The notes under the pieces: model-generated
The model's input: the letters and a program-made list of their open reading frames with translations, nothing else
What the model was told of the DNA's origin: nothing
Database searches by the model: none
Assembly (NCBI GenBank): GCA_937876315.1
Contig: CALEHQ010000042.1
Location: forward strand, 124,001 to 188,000
Direction: 5' to 3'
Source: an uncultured Actinomycetes bacterium
GTDB lineage: Bacteria; Actinomycetota; Acidimicrobiia; Acidimicrobiales; Acidimicrobilacustridaceae
DNA length: 64,000 nucleotides
Part shown: in pieces, positions 58,350 through 64,000 of the stretch
Numbering within the stretch: position 1 is the stretch's first letter
Layout: every line of letters begins with the position of its first letter
Position numbers and translations under genes: made by a program

Positions 58350-61069
58350 GCGCCGTGACAGACCTTGAACTTCTTGCCCGATCCACAGGGGCAAGGAGCA
58401 TTTCGTGGGGTCTTGTCCCAGTCACTCTTCACCGTTGGCGTATTGGAGATCTCTTCGATTGCCTCGGGAGGAACATCGAGACCCTCAGCCGCAGCTTGAG
58501 CACGTGCAGCAGCCTGCATGCCGCTTGGAGCCTCGCTTGGGTCAACAGGAGCCGTGTATTGCAGGTTCGAGACCTTCGGTTCATTCTCGCGGGCCTGCTC
58601 GGCAAGCGTCACTTGTGCGTGCATCACGTAGGTCACAAAGTCGGTCGCGATGGATGACATCATCGATCCGAACATCTCGTAGCCCTCTCGCTGCCACTCG
58701 ATGAGCGGGTCCTTCTGCCCCATGGCTCGGAGGTTGATTCCCTCCTGGAGATAATCCATTTCGTAGAGATGCTCGCGCCACTTCTGATCGATGATTCGGA
58801 GCATGACCTGACGCTCGACTTCGCGCATCGTGTCATGGCCGAATTCAGCCTCTCGACGCTCGTAATACTCGGAGGCTTCGCTCATGATGATTTCGTAAAG
58901 TTCATCGGTCGTCAGCGCAGCGTGGAGTCTGTCTTCAGTGAGCTCAGTTGGCCACATTGCCGCAACATCGGAGTGAAGTCCGTGAAGATCCCATTCTTCA
59001 CGTTCATCGCTGTCGCAGAACGTTGTAATTGTTAAGTCGATTGCGTCTGCAAGATAGCCAATGGATTCTTCGCGAAGATCGGCATTGTCAAGAATCTGAT
59101 CCCGGCGCTTGTAAATGACCTTGCGCTGCTGGTTCATGACTTCGTCGTACTTGAGAACGTCTTTACGGATTTCAGCGTTGCGTTGTTCCACAGTGTTCTG
59201 CGCACGCTCGATGGCTTTGCTGACCATCTTCGCTTCAATCGGCACGTCGTCATCGAGCGTTTTGCCCATGACCCAGTTCATTGCCCCGGTTGCAAACAGG
59301 CGCATCAGGTCGTCTTCAAGCGACAAATAGAAACGGCTCTCGCCCGGATCACCCTGACGACCGGAACGACCACGCAACTGATTATCGATGCGCCGACTGT
59401 CATGACGCTCGGTACCGAGGACATAGAGGCCGCCAAGTTCGCGAACCCTGTCTGCGCCTTCCCGACACTCCGGCTCATGAAGCGCTATGAGTTCAACGAG
59501 TCGAGCCTGGCCTTCTTCGGTGTCGGGATCGATACCTTCGGCAGCCAGGTCACGCGCTGCCAGACCCTCTGCGTTGCCACCGAGCAAAATATCGACACCT
59601 CGACCAGCCATGTTGGTGGCAACGGTGACCGCACCCAAGCGACCAGCTTGCGCAACGATGTCTGCTTCACGGAAGTGCAGTTTTGCATTCAGGATTTCGT
59701 GCGCAACTCCACGCTTATTGAGGTAGCGCGACAAGGTTTCGGACTTCTCAACGGAAATTGTGCCGACGAGTACGGGTTGTCCTGCAGCACTTCGTTCCGC
59801 AATGTCATCGACAACGGCATTGAATTTTGCGTCTTCGCTCTTATAAATCAGATCGCCCTTATCGAGACGAATCATTGGACGATGAGTTGGAATAGGAACG
59901 ACATGGAGGTTGTAGGTCGCGAGGAATTCAGACGCTTCGGTTTCCGCTGTACCGGTCATGCCAGCCAACTTGTCGTACATCCGGAAGTAGTTCTGCAGAG
60001 TGACCGTTGCAAGAGTTTGATTCTCTTCCTCGATCTTCACTCCCTCTTTTGCCTCTACCGCTTGGTGCAGACCTTCTGACCAGCGACGACCATCGAGGAT
60101 TCGGCCAGTGAATTCATCGACGATCTTGACTTGGCCCTGCTGAACCACATATTCCTTATCGCGCTTGAAAAGTTCCTTTGCCCGCAGAGCCGCTTGCAAT
60201 TGGTGCACCAGATTCTGCGAAACCTCGTCGTACATGTTCTCGACGCCAAGCGCTCGCTCGACCGCCTCGACGCCTTCGTCGGTGGGAGCAACTGTTCGCT
60301 TCTCTTCGTCGACGTCGTAGTGGACATCGCGTTTCAGGCCTCGGACAATCGAAGCGAACTGGTAGTAGATCTTTGCGGCGTCGGCGATGCGGCCAGAAAT
60401 AATGAGTGGGGTTCGCGCTTCGTCAATAAGGATGGAGTCGATTTCATCGACGATGCAATAGAAGCGTCCGCGCTGCACCTGCACGGCGCGGCTCATGGAC
60501 ATGTTGTCTCGCAGGTAATCGAAACCAAACTCGTTGTTCGTCCCGTAGGTCACATCACACGCGTACTGCGCCCGCTTCACAACGGGGTCGTTCATACCTG
60601 GGATGACCAGACCTACCGAAAGCCCAAGACGTCGATGGACTCGGCCCATCCAGTCCGAGTCGCGAGTGGCGAGATAGTCGTTGACCGTGACCACGTGCAC
60701 ACCCTTGCCAGCAAGAGCATTGAGGTACACCGGAAGGGTTGACACAAGGGTCTTTCCTTCACCGGTCTTCATTTCCGCAACCCAACCAAAGTGCAGAGCA
60801 GCTCCGCCCATCATCTGGACGTCGTAATGACGCTGACCGATCTCACGCCTGGATGCCTCTCGTACCGTGGCGAACGCCTCAACCATGAGGTCTTCGAGCT
60901 CGGCACCATTGGCCAATTGCTCGCGAAAGGCCACCGTACGATGGGCCAACGCCTCATCAGAGAGTTTTTCAATTTCGGGCTCGAGCGCATTGATCTCAGG
61001 CACAAGAGCTTCAATCGCTCGTACCTTCTTGCCTTCGCCGGCCCGCAGAATCTTGTCAAGAATGCCCAT
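58346..61069 (-). CDS. secA: Preprotein translocase ATPase SecA
   Basis: A 907-residue motor that drives precursor proteins through SecYEG. Walker A MKTGEGKTLV near 101-110, DEAD-like DEIDSILIDEARTPL near 208-222, helicase motif GRGVDILLGGNAE, GRSGRQGDPGES, and the C-terminal zinc finger CPCGSGKKFKVCHG needed for SecB or ribosome contact. This length and the zinc tail match SecA1. Start MGILDKILRAGEGKKV is typical. No strong ribosome-binding site is seen; a TACACT box lies 16 bases before. The hpf gene often found between comF and secA in actinobacteria is not here. Confidence 0.97.
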   Translation of the reverse strand: MGILDKILRAGEGKKVRAIEALVPEINALEPEIEKLSDEALAHRTVAFREQLANGAELEDLMVEAFATVREASRREIGQRHYDVQMMGGAALHFGWVAEMKTGEGKTLVSTLPVYLNALAGKGVHVVTVNDYLATRDSDWMGRVHRRLGLSVGLVIPGMNDPVVKRAQYACDVTYGTNNEFGFDYLRDNMSMSRAVQVQRGRFYCIVDEIDSILIDEARTPLIISGRIADAAKIYYQFASIVRGLKRDVHYDVDEEKRTVAPTDEGVEAVERALGVENMYDEVSQNLVHQLQAALRAKELFKRDKEYVVQQGQVKIVDEFTGRILDGRRWSEGLHQAVEAKEGVKIEEENQTLATVTLQNYFRMYDKLAGMTGTAETEASEFLATYNLHVVPIPTHRPMIRLDKGDLIYKSEDAKFNAVVDDIAERSAAGQPVLVGTISVEKSETLSRYLNKRGVAHEILNAKLHFREADIVAQAGRLGAVTVATNMAGRGVDILLGGNAEGLAARDLAAEGIDPDTEEGQARLVELIALHEPECREGADRVRELGGLYVLGTERHDSRRIDNQLRGRSGRQGDPGESRFYLSLEDDLMRLFATGAMNWVMGKTLDDDVPIEAKMVSKAIERAQNTVEQRNAEIRKDVLKYDEVMNQQRKVIYKRRDQILDNADLREESIGYLADAIDLTITTFCDSDEREEWDLHGLHSDVAAMWPTELTEDRLHAALTTDELYEIIMSEASEYYERREAEFGHDTMREVERQVMLRIIDQKWREHLYEMDYLQEGINLRAMGQKDPLIEWQREGYEMFGSMMSSIATDFVTYVMHAQVTLAEQARENEPKVSNLQYTAPVDPSEAPSGMQAAARAQAAAEGLDVPPEAIEEISNTPTVKSDWDKTPRNAPCPCGSGKKFKVCHGA

Positions 61070-61155
61070 GAGGTTGGCAAGTGTACCGATGCCTTCCTGA
61101 GTAGATGGTCAGAGAAGGGTGAGGACGAGGTGAGAACCTCCTCCAGTCCCCCACT

Positions 61156-61803
61156 TCAGCCTTTTGGAGGCTCAGGAGTCGCTGCGAGGGCAACTCCGAC
61201 CACCGCCGATGCGCCGGCGTCCTGAAGTGCTCTGCCGGCTGCGCTCAAGGTCGCCCCAGTCGTCACAACATCATCGAAGACGATGACTGCCCCACTCACC
61301 TCTGTCCGTGGTCGAAAGATGATGCCCTGAGACCTCTCCCTGCGGCTCCGGCCGGTTTGCTGCAGGCCCGGCTGGCGATCGAGAAGTTGGCGCACAGGTC
61401 GACCGGCATAACGTCCGACCTCCCGAGCAATCACCTCGGCCTGATCGAATCCACGATGACGCACCCGCTCCGGCGTCGTTGGGGCCCAGGTCAACACTGG
61501 GCCCGGTCGTTCGCCTCCGATGCAATCATCCAAAAGAATCGCCAGTGCCGGAGCAAAGGCTCGGGCCGTCGCCCATTTGCCTCGATATTTGAGGTCGGCA
61601 ATGAATGGGCGTGAGACCTCGTCGTAAGCGACGAGTCCGACCACGGCGTCGAGATCGCTGATGTCGCCAAGTTCGTGGGCCGGCGAAAACGCTTCGCTGC
61701 ACGAAACACAGGGCGAGCATCCTTCGGCGCTGCACCTCGCACACACCGCTGGGAACCACGGAACAAGTAGTGATTCGGCAAAGGCTCGAAACCGAAAGAG
61801 CAT
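61156..61803 (-). CDS. comF: ComF family phosphoribosyltransferase-like protein
   Basis: A 215-residue protein of the ComF family, linked to DNA uptake or nucleotide metabolism. N-terminal CARCSAEGCSPCVSC is the zinc-finger-like region; then LKYRGKWATARAFA, VPTTPERVRHRGFDQAEVIAREV (as APTTPERVRHRGFDQ), and the PRPP-binding loop VIVFDDVVTTGATL near 172-185. A leaderless promoter at 61810-61815 sets the start. Downstream of it comes secA after 86 bases. A genuine competence role cannot be inferred without the rest of the com machinery. Confidence 0.9.
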   Translation of the reverse strand: MLFRFRAFAESLLVPWFPAVCARCSAEGCSPCVSCSEAFSPAHELGDISDLDAVVGLVAYDEVSRPFIADLKYRGKWATARAFAPALAILLDDCIGGERPGPVLTWAPTTPERVRHRGFDQAEVIAREVGRYAGRPVRQLLDRQPGLQQTGRSRRERSQGIIFRPRTEVSGAVIVFDDVVTTGATLSAAGRALQDAGASAVVGVALAATPEPPKG

Positions 61804-61809
61804 CGACGC

Positions 61810-61815
61810 AACGTA
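61810..61815 (-). promoter_or_regulatory. -10 box of a leaderless promoter for comF
   Basis: On the minus strand TACGTT, six bases (GCGTCG), then ATG at 61803. No ribosome-binding site precedes the start. Confidence 0.6.
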
Positions 61816-61893
61816 AAGAAACCGCAGGTCAATGTGATGAGCCCTTGGAACTCTTCCGCAGCGCGGCCCGCGAGCGAATCCGGTTCAGTGAAA

Positions 61894-62709
61894 TCAGTGC
61901 ATCAACTGTGGAGGATTCGTACCGTCAAGAATCGACCGAGTGCGCAGCGTGACGGCTCCCGGGGTGTCGTCATGGGTGATGATCCAAAACTGTTTGGCCT
62001 TCACGGCTTCAACGACTCGGTCGGCGACAGTATCGGGATCGATTCCACCGTCGATCATTGGCTGAACAAATTCCGCTAGTGCATCGGCCTCTTCGGCAGT
62101 TGCACCTGGCTTGTTGCGCACCGAACTCGCAATCTTTGTCTTGACCCATGATGGGCAAAGCACCGAGACACCTACTTCAGACTGCTGCATCGCCAGTTCG
62201 TTGCATAACGTTTCCGAAAGCGCAACGACGCCGTACTTCGCGACGTTGTACGGCCCCATAAATGGCGCAGAGAACAAGCCGGCCACCGAAGCGGTGTTGA
62301 TGATGTGACCCTCGCCTTGTTCGATAAGTCCCGGCAGGAACACGCGCACACCGTGGATCACGCTCCAGAGATCAACGTCGATGACCCATTTCCAGTCGTC
62401 GATGTTCATGTCGGACATTGCACCGCCCCCACCGACACCAGCGTTGTTGCAGACGACGTGAACTGCACCAAACGCATCGATTGCCGCAACTCGAAGCGCA
62501 TCGATCTGTTCACCCTTAGAAACATCGCAGACGACAGTGATTCTCTCGACCGAATCCGGAAGCGATGCCGCAGCAATCTCAAGTGCTGGAACTTCGATGT
62601 CGGCCATAACGACCTTCATGCCCTCGGCACCGAACTTCTTGGCCAAAGCGAGACCAATACCGCTCGCGGCGCCGGTGACGACGACAACTTTCCCCGATAA
62701 CTGCTCCAT
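61894..62709 (-). CDS. Short-chain dehydrogenase/reductase
   Basis: A 271-residue SDR: cofactor loop TGAASGIGLA at 13-22, an Asp after beta-2 (VMADIEVP) suggesting NAD, CNNAGVGGGG, and catalytic YNVAK in PFMGPYNVAKYGVV. It resembles the SDR at 26536-27405 (both VHVVCNNAGV and SGxxxSVL-type ends), so the two are paralogues; the longer loop after NNAG differs. The ATG follows CAGGGGGTCGTC. It lies between ahcY and comF; a strong terminator precedes it, so it has its own promoter. Its catabolic type contrasts with the housekeeping neighbours. Confidence 0.9.
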   Translation of the reverse strand: MEQLSGKVVVVTGAASGIGLALAKKFGAEGMKVVMADIEVPALEIAAASLPDSVERITVVCDVSKGEQIDALRVAAIDAFGAVHVVCNNAGVGGGGAMSDMNIDDWKWVIDVDLWSVIHGVRVFLPGLIEQGEGHIINTASVAGLFSAPFMGPYNVAKYGVVALSETLCNELAMQQSEVGVSVLCPSWVKTKIASSVRNKPGATAEEADALAEFVQPMIDGGIDPDTVADRVVEAVKAKQFWIITHDDTPGAVTLRTRSILDGTNPPQLMH

Positions 62710-62739
62710 GACGACCCCCTGCGATGGTGGAAAACGAAA

Positions 62740-62779
62740 CCGGCTCGGCTGCCACCGCTATGGGCGACAGCCGAGCCGG
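62740..62779 (-). terminator. Intrinsic terminator of ahcY
   Basis: Perfect 12-pair inverted repeat CCGGCTCGGCTG...CAGCCGAGCCGG with a 16-base loop. On the minus strand it is followed by TTTCGTTTTCC, a T-rich tail, directly after the ahcY stop. This is the strongest intrinsic terminator in the window. Confidence 0.85.
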
Positions 62780-62785
62780 ACGGTA

Positions 62786-64000
62786 TCAGTACCGGTAGTC
62801 GTCCGACTTGAATGGACCAGTAGCGGGAAGACCGAGATACGACGCCTGCTCTTCAGTGAGCTTGGTGAGTTTCACACCTAATGCATCGAGGTGGAGCATG
62901 GCGACCTTCTCGTCGAGATGCTTGGGAAGTGTGTAGACGCGCTTTTCGTAGAAGTCCGTGTGACCGTAGAGCTCGATCTGGGCAATTACCTGATTCGAGA
63001 AGCTATTGGACATCACGAAACTCGGATGACCAGTGGCGCAACCGAGGTTCATGAGACGACCCTCGGCAAGCACGATCACCGAATGGCCATCGGGGAACAC
63101 GTATTCGTCGACCTGGGGCTTGATAACGACTCGCTGAACGTCGCTCATCTTCTTAAGGCCGGCCATATCAATTTCATTGTCGAAATGACCGATGTTGCTG
63201 ACGATGGCCTGATGCTTCATCTTGGCCATGTGCTCTGCGGTGATGATGTTGAAGTTGCCAGTAGCAGTCACGTAGATGTCGACGATGTCGAGAACGTCTT
63301 CAAGACGAGCGACTTGATAGCCCTCCATCGCCGCCTGCAGTGCGCAGATGGGGTCGATCTCGGTGACGATGACACGTGCGCCCTGGCCGCGCAATGACGC
63401 TGCGCAACCTTTCCCGACGTCGCCGTAACCACACACTAGGGCGACCTTTCCACCGATCATGACATCGGTGGCTCGGTTGAGTCCGTCGATAAGGCTGTGA
63501 CGACATCCATAAAGGTTGTCGAACTTCGACTTTGTTACTGAGTCGTTGACGTTGATCGCAGCGAACAGCAACTCGCCGGCTTCTTGCATTTGGTACAGAC
63601 GATGAACACCGGTGGTGGTTTCTTCGGTGACTCCCTTGATTCCTGCAGCAACACCGTGCCACAACTCTGGTTCGTTAGCGACGGTGCGGCGAAGCAAATC
63701 GAGGACGACCGCCCACTCTTCGGAGTCTTCCTCGGTTGTAGCAGGGACAACGCCAGTGCGTTCGTATTCGACACCCTTATGGACGAGCAAGGTTGCGTCG
63801 CCGCCATCGTCGAGAATCATGTTTGGACCGCCGCCGTCAGGCCAGCGGAGGATTTGCTCGGTGCACCACCAGTACTCCTCGAGCGTTTCGCCCTTCCAAG
63901 CAAAAACCGGCACGCCAGTCGGACGTTCGAGGGTTCCGTTAGGACCGACAACGACTGCCGCAGCCGCATGGTCTTGGGTTGAGAAGATGTTGCAACTCAC
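62786..64000 (-). CDS. ahcY: Adenosylhomocysteinase (S-adenosyl-L-homocysteine hydrolase), N-terminus outside window
   Basis: 404 visible residues of an enzyme that splits S-adenosylhomocysteine to adenosine and homocysteine, sustaining methylation. The fragment opens with [14 protein letters not shown], the substrate segment usually near residue 80-95, so some 80-90 N-terminal residues are lost beyond the window edge. Then come [13 protein letters not shown] with the catalytic Lys/Asp, the NAD-binding [18 protein letters not shown], and the C-terminal SDDYRY (family: K-x-DHYRY). The WW insert ([11 protein letters not shown]) marks the bacterial/actinobacterial long form. A strong terminator follows. 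Confidence 0.96.
   Translation of the reverse strand: MSCNIFSTQDHAAAAVVVGPNGTLERPTGVPVFAWKGETLEEYWWCTEQILRWPDGGGPNMILDDGGDATLLVHKGVEYERTGVVPATTEEDSEEWAVVLDLLRRTVANEPELWHGVAAGIKGVTEETTTGVHRLYQMQEAGELLFAAINVNDSVTKSKFDNLYGCRHSLIDGLNRATDVMIGGKVALVCGYGDVGKGCAASLRGQGARVIVTEIDPICALQAAMEGYQVARLEDVLDIVDIYVTATGNFNIITAEHMAKMKHQAIVSNIGHFDNEIDMAGLKKMSDVQRVVIKPQVDEYVFPDGHSVIVLAEGRLMNLGCATGHPSFVMSNSFSNQVIAQIELYGHTDFYEKRVYTLPKHLDEKVAMLHLDALGVKLTKLTEEQASYLGLPATGPFKSDDYRY

Noticed and set aside
1-64000. CRISPR arrays, insertion sequences, prophage, attachment sites, rRNA
   Set aside because: No regularly spaced direct repeats, transposase, integrase or phage genes, and no rRNA-like sequence were seen on reading both strands.

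Overview
The window looks like chromosomal DNA of a free-living actinobacterium, most probably of the class Acidimicrobiia (inference; no rRNA is present). The grounds are: a moderately high GC content (judged by eye, not computed), many promoters that are only a TANNNT -10 box, frequent leaderless starts, a catabolic gene set rich in acyl-CoA dehydrogenases, SDRs, P450s and Baeyer-Villiger-type flavoenzymes, an NlpC/P60 cell-wall hydrolase with a RipA-like layout, and a comF-secA-prfB block. I saw no insertion sequence, prophage, CRISPR array or rRNA operon.

Layout. 1-8790: the end of an acyl-CoA dehydrogenase, a hotdog thioesterase, a crotonase-fold protein, a small basic protein, a nitronate monooxygenase-like protein, a DUF3237 protein, a DEAD-box RNA helicase, a pirin, a P450 and an NTF2-fold protein. 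8794-13497: a Mug-type DNA glycosylase, a molybdopterin oxidoreductase with a class II aldolase, and a divergent SDR/NTF2 pair. 13520-22344: a SHOCT membrane protein, a second P450, NlpC/P60, an SMP-30 lactonase, an SDR, a GNAT and a second molybdopterin oxidoreductase. 22348-30367: an ACMSD-type amidohydrolase, a VOC protein, a CMD-HIBADH-TauD-SDR-DinB set, an EthD-like protein, a hemolysin III protein and an SDR. 30379-42998: two D-aminoacylase-type amidohydrolases, a KstD-like dehydrogenase, two NTF2-type genes (one a tandem fusion), three Baeyer-Villiger-type monooxygenases and a tRNA-Leu. 43003-50882: oligoendopeptidase F, an SRPBCC protein, a thiamine transport operon with thiamine pyrophosphokinase behind a TPP riboswitch, and a divergent acyl-CoA dehydrogenase. 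50919-64000: a 38-residue membrane peptide, two divergent unusual regulators with a clear operator, a GT-C-like membrane protein, an ABC-F ATPase, prfB-secA-comF, an SDR, and most of ahcY.

How the genes may work together (inference). Hydroxylation by P450s, alcohol oxidation by SDRs, ring desaturation by the KstD-like enzyme, oxygen insertion by the BVMOs, hydrolysis by amidohydrolase and SMP-30 enzymes, then acyl-CoA dehydrogenation would fit breakdown of alicyclic, terpenoid or steroid-like compounds. No substrate can be assigned from sequence alone. Gene families recur in pairs or triplets, often in opposite orientations, suggesting repeated duplication of catabolic modules.

Expression signals fall into two visible types: leaderless transcripts (TANNNT, exactly six bases, then the start codon; nine genes) and short leaders carrying a G-rich GGGGG ribosome-binding site (about ten genes). 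Several perfect inverted repeats lie in divergent intergenic regions and are candidate operators.
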